64,000 bases of DNA from Mycobacterium sp. 852002-51961_SCH5331710. Lineage in GTDB: Bacteria > Actinomycetota > Actinomycetes > Mycobacteriales > Mycobacteriaceae. This document shows, in pieces, positions 9,734-20,085 of the stretch. The notes under the pieces were generated by a model. It searched no databases. It was not told the DNA's origin and saw only the letters and a program-made list of their open reading frames with translations. Within the stretch, counting starts at the first letter, position 1. Each line of letters opens with the position of its first letter. A program made the position numbers and the translations under genes. The stretch spans positions 1-64,000 of the forward strand of contig NZ_LZSQ01000007.1 in the NCBI RefSeq assembly GCF_001665535.1, written 5' to 3'.

Positions 9734-10579
9734 CTAGACGTCGATCCGCTTGCGCCGGTAGAGCGTGCCGAGGGCCAGCAGGATGAGGCTGATCACCAGG
9801 ATCGCCGTCGCGAGGACGTTGATCTGCGGCGGCACCGCGGCTTTGACCGCGGCGTTGACATACAGCGGATACGTCACCGTCGAACCGCTGACGAAGTAGG
9901 TGATGATGAAGTCGTCGAGCGACAACGCGAACGACAGCATGCCCGCCGCGACGATCCCCGGAACGATCAACGGAAGCGTCACCCGGAAGAACGTGCGTGT
10001 GGGGCTGGCGCCCAGATCCATCGACGCATCCTCGAGCGTCCAGTCGAAACCGCGCACCCGCGCGCGCACGGTCATCGCGATGAAGCTGACCTCGAACGCG
10101 ATGTGGGCCAACACGATCGTCGTATAGCCGGTGGCCCAGCCCAGGTCGAGGAACAACACCAGCAGCGCGGCGCCCATGACCACCTCGGGCGCCGTCAGCG
10201 GCAGAACGAGGAACGTGTCGACCGCGCGCTGTCCCCGCCACCGTTGGCGCACAAGGGCTATGGCCACCAGTGTGCCCAGCACCAACGCGATGGCAGTGGA
10301 GACCGCCGCGACGTTGATGCTCAGCTTCAGGGCCTCGGTCAGCGCCGGGTACTTGAACGGATCGGCCCAGTTTTCCAGGGTGAAGCCCTGCCAGCTGTAG
10401 TTGAACTTGCCCTTCGGATCGTTGAACGAGAACAGCACGATCACGAAGATGGGCAGGAACAGATACAGCAGCACCAGGCCCGCGACGATCCGCAGCAGCC
10501 AGTCGCCCCACTTCGGCGAGCCCTTCACCCGACTCGCCGGGGCCGGGTTCGTCGCGGCTTCCATCGCCTGCACGGTCAT
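9734..10579 (-). CDS. potC: polyamine-type ABC transporter permease (PotC-like)
   Basis: A 281-aa permease with about six membrane helices and the EAA-loop region (ASMDLGASPTRTFFRVTLPL, about residues 170-190). It starts at ATG 10579, whose ATGA overlaps the stop of the upstream permease. Gene order ATPase, binding protein, permease, permease and sequence character match PotABCD spermidine/putrescine importers. The Pro/Ala-rich N-terminal 25 residues before the first helix are cytoplasmic. Confidence 0.88.
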   Translation of the reverse strand: MTVQAMEAATNPAPASRVKGSPKWGDWLLRIVAGLVLLYLFLPIFVIVLFSFNDPKGKFNYSWQGFTLENWADPFKYPALTEALKLSINVAAVSTAIALVLGTLVAIALVRQRWRGQRAVDTFLVLPLTAPEVVMGAALLVLFLDLGWATGYTTIVLAHIAFEVSFIAMTVRARVRGFDWTLEDASMDLGASPTRTFFRVTLPLIVPGIVAAGMLSFALSLDDFIITYFVSGSTVTYPLYVNAAVKAAVPPQINVLATAILVISLILLALGTLYRRKRIDV

Positions 10580-11451
10580 ACGAGTTCCTCCGTGCCCAAA
10601 GCCCGCGTGTAGAGCAGGACGCCGACCAGGATGATGCCCATCAGCACCATGCTCAGCGCCGCCGCGGCGGGATAGTCCTTGACGACCAGGAACTGCTGCT
10701 GGATCACGTTGCCGATCATCGTTGTCTGCGTGCTGCCAAGGTATTCGGCGTTGATGAAGTCGCCCGCAGCCGGGATGAAGACCAGCAGGCTGCCGGCCAG
10801 CAGGCCCGGAAGTGACAGCGGCAGGATGACTTTGGTGAAGCTGCGGGTGTTCGACGAGTAGAGGTCCTTGCTGGCTTCGATCAACCGCGGGTCGATCTTC
10901 TCCAGGCTGACGTACAGCGGCAGGATCATGAAGATGATCCAGTTGTAGGTGAGCCCGCCGATGACGGCCCAGCTGGTCGACAGCAACCGTCCGTCGGCGG
11001 GCAGCAGCCCGATGGCGTCCAGCGCGTCGACCACCCAACCGTTGTCGGCGAGAATGGTTTTCCACGCGATGGTGCGGATCAGGAACGTCACGAAGAACGG
11101 CAGGATCACCAGGCCCAGGAGCAGGTTCTTGAACCGGCCTGCCTTGAAAGCGATGACGTACGCCAACGGGAACGACAGAAGGATGCACAGCACCGTCGCT
11201 GTGGTGGCGTAGCCGAACGACCGCAGTATCTGTTCGTGATACTTGCTGAACGCCTCACCGTAGTTCGCGAAGTCCCACGAAAACGTCAGAGTGGGAAGGA
11301 AAATCGACCCGCTCGTCGTCGACAGTGACATCCGCGCCAGGGAGACGAACGGAACGACGAAGAACACCGCGAGGTACACCATCGCGGGCAGGATCATCAG
11401 ATACGGGGCGATCCTGCTGCGTTGCCGGCCGCTACTGGCGACGCCTGCCAT
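10576..11451 (-). CDS. potB: polyamine-type ABC transporter permease (PotB-like)
   Basis: A 291-aa permease with six predicted helices and an EAA loop (LIEASKDLYSSNTRSFTKVI). It starts at ATG 11451, three bases after the stop of the binding-protein gene, and overlaps the PotC-like gene by four bases. Together the two form the transmembrane channel of the importer encoded at 9734-13918. Confidence 0.88.
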   Translation of the reverse strand: MAGVASSGRQRSRIAPYLMILPAMVYLAVFFVVPFVSLARMSLSTTSGSIFLPTLTFSWDFANYGEAFSKYHEQILRSFGYATTATVLCILLSFPLAYVIAFKAGRFKNLLLGLVILPFFVTFLIRTIAWKTILADNGWVVDALDAIGLLPADGRLLSTSWAVIGGLTYNWIIFMILPLYVSLEKIDPRLIEASKDLYSSNTRSFTKVILPLSLPGLLAGSLLVFIPAAGDFINAEYLGSTQTTMIGNVIQQQFLVVKDYPAAAALSMVLMGIILVGVLLYTRALGTEELV

Positions 11452-11454
11452 TCA

Positions 11455-12633
11455 TCAACCGCCGGTGATTTCGGCGTACATCGAGGCGTACTCCTGCTTC
11501 TGCTCGTCCTTGAGCGGAGCCCACGCCTTGACGCGGTCGAGGGTGGACTGCGGAGGATTGATCAGCTCGTTCTTGGCGAGGTTGGGGTCGATCTGGTCGA
11601 GCTCGGCGGTCATGTCCGAGAGCACCGGCACGAATTGCGTGAACGCGATGAGCTTGGCGTAGTTGGCCCGGTCGTAGACGTAATCGATCCACGCCTCGGC
11701 GGCCTTCTGGTTCTGCGTCGTGTACGGGATCACCATGGTGTCGAGGAAGTCGGTGCCACCGGACTCCGGTACGACGAACTGAAGGTCTGGATTGTCGGCC
11801 TGCAGCTGCACGACATCGCCCGAATAGGCCTGCGCGATCACGACATTGCCTGCCGCCAGGTCGTCGGCGTAGTCGTTCCCGGTGAATCGGCGGATCTGTC
11901 CCTTGTCGTTCTGTTCGCGGACCAGATCGACCGCCTTCCGCACCGTTTCGGTGTTGGGCGACGCCGGGTCGCCGCCCTGCGACTGCATGATCATGCCCAA
12001 GCCGTCCTGGAAGTCGGAGAGCAAGCTGACGCGACCCTTGAACGCCGGATCCCACAGGTCGTCGATCTTGGTGATGTCGCGACCGGTGGCCGCGCGGTTG
12101 AACGCGAGGCCGACCATGCCGGTCATGTACGGGGCGCTCCACTTGCGGCCCGGGTCCATCTGCGCGTCGAGCAGATCGGGGCGCAGGTTCTTCTTGTTCG
12201 GGATGCCATTCTCGCTGAAGTCGTTGACCCAGTTGAGCGATCGGATCTGGGACGCCATGAACGCGGTGGGCACCACGAGGTCGGTGCCGATGTCCTGCTT
12301 GCGCGACAACGGTTCCTTGACCTTGGCGAACCATTCCTCGTTGTCGTTGAAGTCTTCCTTGTAGTCGACGGTGATTCCCGACGCCTGCTGGAACGCGGCG
12401 ATGAACCCGTCGGCCATGTACAGCGGCCAGTTCGAGATCCGCAGGGTGCCGCTCGCGGGTCCACCTTCGGCCGTGGTGGTCCCGGATGTGCCGCTGTCCG
12501 AAGCGCAGGCCGCGAGGAACGACGGGCCGAGAACCATTGCGGCGGCCGCGGCGGCGCCGCCGCCGATGAAGCGGCGGCGCGACGTGCGGTTGGTGGCGAA
12601 GCGGGCGAGGCGGGGGTCCATCTCGTAGGGCAT
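11455..12633 (-). CDS. potD: polyamine-type extracellular binding protein, Tat lipoprotein (PotD-like)
   Basis: A 392-aa solute-binding protein. The N-terminus has a twin-arginine motif (TSRRRFIGGG, about residues 17-26), a hydrophobic stretch and a lipobox (LAAC), so it is probably Tat-exported and lipid-anchored. The mature region carries the spermidine/putrescine-binding fold features (YKEDFNDNEEWFAKV, VVPTAFM). I chose ATG 12633 with AAAGG upstream; ATG 12621 is an alternative. The gene lies between the ATPase (88-base gap) and the permeases. It captures the substrate outside the membrane and delivers it to PotBC. Confidence 0.88.
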   Translation of the reverse strand: MPYEMDPRLARFATNRTSRRRFIGGGAAAAAAMVLGPSFLAACASDSGTSGTTTAEGGPASGTLRISNWPLYMADGFIAAFQQASGITVDYKEDFNDNEEWFAKVKEPLSRKQDIGTDLVVPTAFMASQIRSLNWVNDFSENGIPNKKNLRPDLLDAQMDPGRKWSAPYMTGMVGLAFNRAATGRDITKIDDLWDPAFKGRVSLLSDFQDGLGMIMQSQGGDPASPNTETVRKAVDLVREQNDKGQIRRFTGNDYADDLAAGNVVIAQAYSGDVVQLQADNPDLQFVVPESGGTDFLDTMVIPYTTQNQKAAEAWIDYVYDRANYAKLIAFTQFVPVLSDMTAELDQIDPNLAKNELINPPQSTLDRVKAWAPLKDEQKQEYASMYAEITGG

Positions 12634-12721
12634 GGCGACTGTGCCTTTCGTCGGAGGGAGGGGAGGGGCCGACAGCTTTCGAGGGCGCCGCTCGCGGCGG
12701 TGTCGGTGCGCCACATGACGA

Positions 12722-13918
<1,197 letters not shown>

Positions 13919-13924
13919 TGCGGA

Positions 13925-13930
13925 TCCTCC
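13925..13930 (-). promoter_or_regulatory. ribosome binding site for a CTG start
   Basis: The minus strand reads GGAGGA here, the strongest Shine-Dalgarno sequence in front of the PotA-like ATPase. Six bases further is CTG (13918-13916) in the ATPase frame, with no ATG, GTG or TTG at a suitable distance. Confidence 0.5.
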
Positions 13931-14205
13931 TACAGGCTGCCCCCCAGCTGTGGGTAAACAATCGCGGATCAAGCGGTCCTTCGCAAGCGATTCCGCACGG
14001 AATTTACATATCCACAATGGAATCCTTTGTCTGGTGTGATCCCGGGCACCAAATTCGCTGTGTCCGAGCAGTCGGATATCTGGCCGGCTACCGCACCCGG
14101 CGCCGACGCTGAACCGGTTTCTGCGGTCAGTTTTCCAGCCGGAACTGCGCCGTTTCGGCAGAACCGCCGTTTACCTGCCCGGCTTCGCCGGGTAAGGGTC
14201 TAGGC
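13931..14205. other. divergent intergenic region upstream of the pot-type operon
   Basis: This AT-richer stretch separates the leftward transporter operon from the rightward SRPBCC gene and must contain both promoters. It includes an inverted repeat TCCGA-gcag-TCGGA at 14063-14076 (possible regulator site) and a GC-rich hairpin CCCGGC-ttc-GCCGGG at 14178-14192, just before the ATG at 14206. No gene was recognised. Confidence 0.4.
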
Positions 14206-14634
14206 ATGGCATCAGTGGACGTGTCGGTTTCGTCGGATCTCAGCCCCCACAAGGCGTGGGAGTTGGCTTCGGACCTGAGCCGGTTCGACGAGTGGCTGAC
14301 GATCTTCGGCGGGTGGCGCAGCGAGGTGCCCGACAACATCGAGGTCGGCACCTGCGTGTCGTCGCTGATCAAGGTCAAGGGATTCCGCAACACCATCCAC
14401 TGGCAGGTCAAGCGCTACGACGAGCCGAAGGTGGTGGAGATGGTCGGCAGGGGCAGGCCGGGTATCCGCATCGGGTTGACGCTCTGCGTCCGCGACGACC
14501 AACCGGGGTCGACGTTTCAGGTGGTCGCCGATCTGTCCGGCGGGCTGCTGAACACGCGGGTCGGCAACCTGGTGGCCAAGGTGATTGAATCCGACGTGCG
14601 CAAGTCGGTGTCCAACCTCGCCTCGCTGCGCTGA
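14206..14634 (+). CDS. SRPBCC-family (polyketide cyclase/START-like) protein
   Basis: A 142-aa protein whose N-terminus (DVSVSSDLSPHKAWELASDL) and spacing of beta strands match mycobacterial SRPBCC/polyketide-cyclase-type proteins, which form a hydrophobic cup that binds lipids or aromatic ligands. No signal peptide, so cytoplasmic. The start ATG 14206 follows a hairpin at 14178-14192. Convergent with the MFS gene 10 bases downstream. Ligand unknown. Confidence 0.75.
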   Translation: MASVDVSVSSDLSPHKAWELASDLSRFDEWLTIFGGWRSEVPDNIEVGTCVSSLIKVKGFRNTIHWQVKRYDEPKVVEMVGRGRPGIRIGLTLCVRDDQPGSTFQVVADLSGGLLNTRVGNLVAKVIESDVRKSVSNLASLR

Positions 14635-14644
14635 CCGAGCGTTC

Positions 14645-16123
14645 TCAGCCCCACTCGTGGTTCATGGCACGCGTTTCGTAGCGTGCCTCCGCGGAATCCG
14701 CTGACCGCGACGATGGACGCGACACGGCGATCAACACCAGCGCGAGCGTCGAGGTGATCGCGCCGCCGAGGAAGATCGCGAGGAAGCTGCTCTCCATCGG
14801 CACCCCCGCTCCCGGCACCGACCGGCTGAGCAGCATGGCGACCACGGCCGCCGCGATCGAACTGCCGATCGTGCGCGCGATCGCGTTCATGCTCGTGGCC
14901 ACGCCCGTCTCGCCGGCGTCGACCTCGCTGACGACGAGGGCCGGCAGGGCGCCGTAACCGAGGCTGATGTAGGCGTTGGCGAGGATGCTCGCGACGATGA
15001 TCTGCCAGGTGTACGAGTGCACCAACGCGATGAACAGGAATCCGGCGATACCGGCGAGCGCCGCGACCACGAGCACCGGCCGGGCGCCGAACCGGTCGAT
15101 GAACCGCCCGCTGATCAGCGCGACGACGAAGCCCGTGAACGCGCCCGGCAGCAGATACACCACGCTCGCTTCCAGCACCGTCGCACCGAAGCCGTAACCG
15201 GCTGCCTCACGCGGGATTTGGACGAAGAGCGTCAACCCGAGGAACGCGAAGTACAGGCCCATGCCGACGAAGATGGTCGCGATGTTGGTGAGCAGGATCG
15301 GTCGGCGGGTGAGCATTGCCGTCGACACCAGCGGGCGACGGGTGTGGCGCTCCCACCACCACCAGCCGGCCAGCACCGCCACACCGCCGAGGATGCAGCC
15401 GAGGGTCGCGGGCGATACCCATCCCCACGTCTGGCCTTGCGTGATCGCGAGCAGGAGGGCCGACAACCCCACCGCCAACCCGGTCGCGCCGAGCCAGTCG
15501 ATCGATCCGGCGACGTCGTGCGGTCGTCGAGGCACCACGAACAGCACGATGGCGATCACGCCGACGGTGAACGCCGTCGTCAGCCAGAAGACGCGGTGAT
15601 AGCCGGCGTCCCCGTTCATCAACAGCCCCACCACGACGAGTCCGGTCCCGCCGCCGAAACCCAGCGTCCCGGACAGCACGGCCATCGCCGACATCAGGCG
15701 CTCCTCGGACAGCTCCTCGCGCAGGATCGCGATGCTGATGGGGTAGAGCGCGTAGGAGGCGGCCTGGAGCACGCGGGCGATGATCAGCAATTGCAGCGAC
15801 GACGTGAGGGCCGCTATCAACGATCCGGCCAGCACGACGACGAGCACGCCGAGCAGCACCCGGTGCTTGCTGTGGAGGTCGGCGAGGCGGCCGAGCAGCG
15901 GCGTGGCCGCGACCGCGGCGAGCAGGTTGGCGGTGACCGCCCAACTCACGCCGACGATCGAGGCGTGGAGTTGGTCGGCGATGATGCCGAGCACCGGAAC
16001 GACGGCGGTCTGCAGGACGGCGACGGTGAGGACGACGACGGACAACCCGGCGATGAGCAGGCCGGGGGAGCGCTCGCGACCGATCACGGGCGACTGCGAC
16101 GCGCTGGTCTCGACCACAGCCAC
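14645..16123 (-). CDS. MFS exporter, DHA2-like
   Basis: A 492-aa major facilitator protein. About 14 hydrophobic segments, the early motif GRLADLHSKHRVLLG (MFS motif A type) and the length match the DHA2 drug:H+ antiporter class. The start is GTG 16123 with AAGGA five to six bases upstream. The gene is leftward, 85 bases after an alpha/beta hydrolase in the same direction. It probably exports a lipophilic compound; the substrate cannot be deduced. Confidence 0.82.
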   Translation of the reverse strand: MAVVETSASQSPVIGRERSPGLLIAGLSVVVLTVAVLQTAVVPVLGIIADQLHASIVGVSWAVTANLLAAVAATPLLGRLADLHSKHRVLLGVLVVVLAGSLIAALTSSLQLLIIARVLQAASYALYPISIAILREELSEERLMSAMAVLSGTLGFGGGTGLVVVGLLMNGDAGYHRVFWLTTAFTVGVIAIVLFVVPRRPHDVAGSIDWLGATGLAVGLSALLLAITQGQTWGWVSPATLGCILGGVAVLAGWWWWERHTRRPLVSTAMLTRRPILLTNIATIFVGMGLYFAFLGLTLFVQIPREAAGYGFGATVLEASVVYLLPGAFTGFVVALISGRFIDRFGARPVLVVAALAGIAGFLFIALVHSYTWQIIVASILANAYISLGYGALPALVVSEVDAGETGVATSMNAIARTIGSSIAAAVVAMLLSRSVPGAGVPMESSFLAIFLGGAITSTLALVLIAVSRPSSRSADSAEARYETRAMNHEWG

Positions 16124-16208
16124 TCCGATCCTTAGACAACCTCCGTTTCGTCGATTATGTCCGTCCTCCTGTCGCTGACCGCATCAGGTGGTGCGAACCG
16201 TCGAGCCG

Positions 16209-17087
16209 CTAGGGATCGGGATGGGTGACCGGTTGCTCGGCCGGTCGACCGGTCGTGTTGATGAAGTCGTCGATGAGGTCCACGACGTCGGATGGTCGCT
16301 CGACATGGGCGAAGTGCCCGACGCCCTCGAGCACTTCGAGCCGGCATTCCGGCCGCGCCTCGAGTGCCGCGTACGCGTGGGCGACGGGGATGATGCGGTC
16401 CTCGTCGCCCCAGATCGCCATGACCGGCAGCTCGGTGGTCACGTGCAGGCGGTTCAACGCGCTGACCGCCTGGCCGCGATAGTCGACGACCGACCGCAGC
16501 GTGCGCAGGAACGCCTGGCGGGTTTGGCGGTCCGCCAATGACGAATAGGCACTCCACATTTCGGCCCCGCGGGGCGACTGGATGCCGGCCGACCGGAACC
16601 AGCCGCGTAGTGTGTTGCCGACCTTGAGAACGGGTGGCGGGGCGATGGCGGGCAGGATGAACTCGGCTCCGGGTGCCGACAAGAGTCGAAGTGTCAGCCC
16701 GACGTCGGGCCCGAGGCCGCCGCTGCTGATCAGGACGAGCCGCTGGCAGTAGTCGGGATGTTGGTACACGAACTGCATGGCGACACCGCCGCCGAGCGAC
16801 TGGCCGACGATCGTGGCGCGAGACACTCCCAACTCGTCGAGGAGGTCGCGCAGCCACACCGCGAATGCGCCCAGCGAGTAGTCGCCGCGCGGCTTGTCCG
16901 ACTGGCCGTGGCCCAACAGGTCGGGAGCGATCACCCGGTACCGCCGCGAGAGCTGCGGGACGACGGCCCGCCAGGTCTCGGAGCTGCCCGCCATCCCGTG
17001 GATCAGCAGGAGCACGTCCTGACCACCGCCGACGTCTCGGTAGGCCACGCGGTCGCCGTGCAGTTCCAGGTACTTCAACTCGGTCAT
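16209..17087 (-). CDS. alpha/beta-fold hydrolase
   Basis: A 292-aa hydrolase: oxyanion region LLIHGMAGSSETW (about residues 23-35), nucleophile elbow GQSLGGGVAMQF with Ser, an acid residue near WGDEDRIIP and a final His in GVGHFAHVERP. ATG 17087 has GGGAGGG upstream on the minus strand. The family includes esterases and C-C bond hydrolases; no substrate can be assigned. Followed in the same direction by an MFS exporter. Confidence 0.82.
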   Translation of the reverse strand: MTELKYLELHGDRVAYRDVGGGQDVLLLIHGMAGSSETWRAVVPQLSRRYRVIAPDLLGHGQSDKPRGDYSLGAFAVWLRDLLDELGVSRATIVGQSLGGGVAMQFVYQHPDYCQRLVLISSGGLGPDVGLTLRLLSAPGAEFILPAIAPPPVLKVGNTLRGWFRSAGIQSPRGAEMWSAYSSLADRQTRQAFLRTLRSVVDYRGQAVSALNRLHVTTELPVMAIWGDEDRIIPVAHAYAALEARPECRLEVLEGVGHFAHVERPSDVVDLIDDFINTTGRPAEQPVTHPDP

Positions 17088-17187
17088 GAGTGGGTCCCTC
17101 CCGGATGGTCCTCCCGGACTACCCACAAACGCCGGCCGCTATTTGGTACTTGACTGTGAGCCGATGCGGCGCGGCAAGCTCGTATGC

Positions 17188-17802
17188 ATGGGATCACCGA
17201 ACGAGTTGCCGGTCAACCATCACGCGGACCATCCCGGCTTTTCGGGCGCGATGGGCATGTGCGTCGGGCTGGTCCTGCTGCTGATGGGCCGCGCGAGCGC
17301 GCGCTTGGCGGCGGATCTGGCAGGGGTGACGGGCGAGGACACGGTCGTCGACATCGGGTGCGGGCCCGGCGGAGCGGTCCGCGAAGCGGCGCGGCGCGGC
17401 GCGGCGGCGACGGGGGTCGATCCGGCGCCGGTGATGCTGCGGCTTGCGCGCAGGTTCACCCGGAGCGGGAACATCAACTGGGCGACCGGGACGGCCGAGC
17501 AGGTGCCGTTGCCGGACGGTTCGGCGACGGTGCTGTGGTCGCTGGCGACGGTGCACCACTGGCAGGACGTCGACGATGGAATCGCGTCGGCATACCGAGT
17601 GCTCGCCTCGGGCGGTCGCCTGCTCGCCATGGAACGTCAGACGACACCCGATGCGACGGGGCTGGCCAGTCACGGCTGGACGCGCCGGCAAGCGGAGTCG
17701 TTCGCAGCGCTGTGCCGCTCGGCGGGTTTCACTGACGTGACGGTCGGCGGCCACAAGGCGGGACGACGCAAGGTGTGGGCGGTCCAGGCGGTGCGTCCGT
17801 AG
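17188..17802 (+). CDS. SAM-dependent methyltransferase, class I
   Basis: A 204-aa methyltransferase (Methyltransf_11 type) with the SAM-binding motif VVDIGCGPGG (about residues 51-60), an acidic loop GVDPAPVML and the post-II region DGSATVLWSLATVHHW. Start ATG 17188; an in-frame ATG 24 bases upstream is possible. Divergent from the hydrolase at 16209-17087 with a ~100-base gap. A small-molecule substrate is likely but unidentified. Confidence 0.78.
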   Translation: MGSPNELPVNHHADHPGFSGAMGMCVGLVLLLMGRASARLAADLAGVTGEDTVVDIGCGPGGAVREAARRGAAATGVDPAPVMLRLARRFTRSGNINWATGTAEQVPLPDGSATVLWSLATVHHWQDVDDGIASAYRVLASGGRLLAMERQTTPDATGLASHGWTRRQAESFAALCRSAGFTDVTVGGHKAGRRKVWAVQAVRP

Positions 17803-17841
17803 GTTCCTGGGTTCTGGGGCGCTGAGGCCGCGTGACGCAAC

Positions 17842-17878
17842 TTTACGATCGGCTAGTAGTCTCCTTGTCGATCGTAAA
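17842..17878. promoter_or_regulatory. inverted-repeat operator overlapping the TetR gene's RBS
   Basis: Perfect 10-base inverted repeat TTTACGATCG (17842-17851) and CGATCGTAAA (17869-17878) separated by 17 bases. The right arm abuts the GGAG of the ribosome binding site of the TetR gene starting at 17888, so binding there would block transcription or translation initiation. Position and symmetry suggest autoregulation by the encoded TetR protein, which is inference. Confidence 0.7.
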
Positions 17879-17887
17879 GGAGCCAGG

Positions 17888-18463
17888 ATGGCGGTGGTCG
17901 ACGTCGAGCCGAGCGGCACTCGGCAGCGTCTCATCGACGTCGCCGTCGATCTGTTCACCCGGCACAGCTATGCCGGTACGTCGCTGCAGATGATCGCTGA
18001 CGAGCTTGGCTTCACGAAAGCCGCGATCTATCACCACTTCCGGACTCGCGAGCAGTTGCTGGGCGCGGTGCTGGAGCCGATGTTCGCGCAGTTGCGCCTC
18101 ATCGTCGACGCCGCCGAGGCGCAGCGCACGCCCCGCGCCAGGGCCGAACGGATGCTCAGCGGTTACGCCGATCTTGCGGTGCGCAACCGCGGGCTGGTCG
18201 CCGTGCTGGCGGTGGACCCCAGCGTCGCCACTGCTCTGCAGCAGGACGGCGACTGGCGAGACTTGATCACGCGGCAACTGCGGTTGCTCGCCGACGTCGA
18301 GGCGGGGCCCGCGGGCGAGATCCGCGCGGCCATGGTCTTCGCGGGCATGGCCGGTGCGGTGGGACCGGCGTGGGTGAAATTCGACGATCGCGCGCTTGCG
18401 GAAAATCTCAAAGATGCGGGCAGACGGACCTTGGGGCTGCGTGCGCCGCGTCGGCCGACCTAA
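17888..18463 (+). CDS. TetR-family transcriptional regulator
   Basis: A 191-aa regulator with an N-terminal TetR helix-turn-helix (TSLQMIADELGFTKAAIYHH, about residues 32-51) and a variable ligand-binding domain. Start ATG 17888 with AAAGGAG. A strong inverted repeat lies directly upstream (17842-17878). An SDR (18502) and a thioesterase-like gene (19241) follow at 38- and 37-base gaps in the same direction, so this regulator probably controls a small lipid or steroid-type catabolic operon including itself. Confidence 0.85.
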   Translation: MAVVDVEPSGTRQRLIDVAVDLFTRHSYAGTSLQMIADELGFTKAAIYHHFRTREQLLGAVLEPMFAQLRLIVDAAEAQRTPRARAERMLSGYADLAVRNRGLVAVLAVDPSVATALQQDGDWRDLITRQLRLLADVEAGPAGEIRAAMVFAGMAGAVGPAWVKFDDRALAENLKDAGRRTLGLRAPRRPT

Positions 18464-18501
18464 ACAGCCTCTACGACAGTCAGTTACGAAAGGACAAGCG
18501 A

Positions 18502-19203
18502 ATGAAGACAGCTGTCGTCACCGGTGGCGGCTCGGGAATCGGACGTGCGATCGTGGACCGTCTGCGCGCCGACGGCTACCACGTCGCCATCATCGACCTG
18601 GCGCCCAACGACGACGAGTTCGCGTTCACCGCCGACGTCACCGATCGCGGGCAGGTTGATGCCGCGCTCTCGGGCATCCGCGGGCAGTTGGGGCCGGTGT
18701 CGATTCTGGTCAATGCCGCAGGGCTGGACGGGTTCTCGCGGTTCGGTGACATCACGTTCGAGAAGTGGCAACGCGTCATCGATGTCAACCTCAACGGGGT
18801 GTTCCACTGCGTCCAGGCGGTGCTGCCCGACATGGTGGAGGCCGGCTGGGGTCGGATCGTGAACATCTCGTCGTCGAGTACGCATTCCGGCGCGCCCTAC
18901 ATGGCGCATTATGTGGCGGCGAAATCCGCGGTGAACGGACTGACGAAGACGTTGGCTCTCGAGTACGGGCCGGCCGGCATCACGGTGAACGCCGTGCCGC
19001 CGGGTTTCATCGACACGCCGATGTTGCGTGCGGCCGAGAAGCGCGGGTACCTCGGCGACATCCAGACGACGATCGATGCGACCCCCGTGCGCCGCATGGG
19101 TAAACCCGAGGACATCGCGGCGACGTGCGCGTTCCTCGTTTCGGAAGAGGCCGGTTACATCACGGGCCAGATCATCGGCGTCAACGGCGGTCGCAACACC
19201 TAG
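18502..19203 (+). CDS. short-chain dehydrogenase/reductase
   Basis: A 233-aa classical SDR: cofactor motif TGGGSGIG (residues 7-14), NAAG (71-74), catalytic Ser in NISSSS and YVAAK (Tyr137, Lys141). The Asp after beta-2 (IIDLAP) favours NAD(H). ATG 18502 follows AAAGG. It sits between a TetR regulator and a thioesterase-like gene, suggesting oxidation of a hydroxy-acyl or hydroxysteroid intermediate. Substrate inferred from context only. Confidence 0.85.
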   Translation: MKTAVVTGGGSGIGRAIVDRLRADGYHVAIIDLAPNDDEFAFTADVTDRGQVDAALSGIRGQLGPVSILVNAAGLDGFSRFGDITFEKWQRVIDVNLNGVFHCVQAVLPDMVEAGWGRIVNISSSSTHSGAPYMAHYVAAKSAVNGLTKTLALEYGPAGITVNAVPPGFIDTPMLRAAEKRGYLGDIQTTIDATPVRRMGKPEDIAATCAFLVSEEAGYITGQIIGVNGGRNT

Positions 19204-19240
19204 CTGAGGTGGGCCGGAAGCCCTGTGCGAGGATCCGCAG

Positions 19241-20062
19241 ATGAGCACTGATGCCGCGTATTTCACGCCGACGGCTGACGGCGCGTACATGCCGTCAAGA
19301 TTCGCCCAGAGCCACTGGGGCGATGATCACCTCAACGGGCCGGCCATCGTCGGGCTGGCGGCGCAGGCGCTCGAGAAGGACTGCGGTTCGCCCGAGTTCA
19401 TGCCGACGCGCATCACGGTGGACCTGTTCCGGGCGGCGCGGAACCTGCCAACCACCGTCGAGGTGCGGGTGATTCGGGATGGCCGCCGGGTGCATAATGC
19501 GGAATGCGAAGTGCTGCAGGAAGGTCGGGCAGTCGCGCGTGCGACGCTGGTGCAATATCGGCGATCGTCCGCGCCTCCCGGCGAGGAGTGGATCGCGCCG
19601 GTGAACCTGCCGGAGTTTCCCACGCCGGACGAGGATTTGGTGCCGTTCATCGGCAGCGACGACGGCGGGTGGACGCGTTCGCCGGAGGCTCATCAGAACA
19701 CGTCTCGCAAACGGTTCTTTCATGCTTGCGCGAACATCGTTCCGGGCGAACCGGTCACGCCGTTCGTCAGGGCGGTGACGATCGGCGAGTCGACCAGCCT
19801 GGTGACCAATCTGGGCACCGACGGAATCGGATACATCAACGGCGACCTGACGGTGGCGTTGTCGCGCTTACCGTTGGACGACTGGATCCTCGTACAGGGT
19901 GACTCGCATTGGGTCGCCGACGGCATCTCCGTCGGTACAGCGACGCTGTTCGACCGGCAGGGCGCGTTCGGGTCCGGGATGGTGACCGCGGTGGCGAACC
20001 CATCGGCGCAGATTGACTTTCGGGGTCGACCGTTCCCGCGCGGTGAGGTCAACTACGAATGA
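19241..20062 (+). CDS. acyl-CoA thioesterase-like (double hotdog) protein
   Basis: A 273-aa protein with the layout of TesB-type/thioesterase-like superfamily members: an N-terminal hotdog with FAQSHWGDDHLNGPAIVGL and MPTRITVDLFRAARN, and a second hotdog with LPLDDWILVQGDSHWVADGI and GTATLFDRQG. Such proteins hydrolyse acyl-CoA esters. It is 37 bases after the SDR and probably in one transcript with the TetR gene. Confidence 0.75.
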   Translation: MSTDAAYFTPTADGAYMPSRFAQSHWGDDHLNGPAIVGLAAQALEKDCGSPEFMPTRITVDLFRAARNLPTTVEVRVIRDGRRVHNAECEVLQEGRAVARATLVQYRRSSAPPGEEWIAPVNLPEFPTPDEDLVPFIGSDDGGWTRSPEAHQNTSRKRFFHACANIVPGEPVTPFVRAVTIGESTSLVTNLGTDGIGYINGDLTVALSRLPLDDWILVQGDSHWVADGISVGTATLFDRQGAFGSGMVTAVANPSAQIDFRGRPFPRGEVNYE

Positions 20063-20065
20063 TCA

Positions 20066-20085
20066 CCTGACGATTCGGTGTCAGG
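20066..20085. terminator. small hairpin between convergent genes
   Basis: CCTGAC (20066-20071) pairs with GTCAGG (20080-20085) around an eight-base loop, between the stops of the thioesterase-like gene and the convergent gene at 20081. No T-tract follows, as is common in mycobacteria; transcription-stop function is inferred. Confidence 0.35.
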
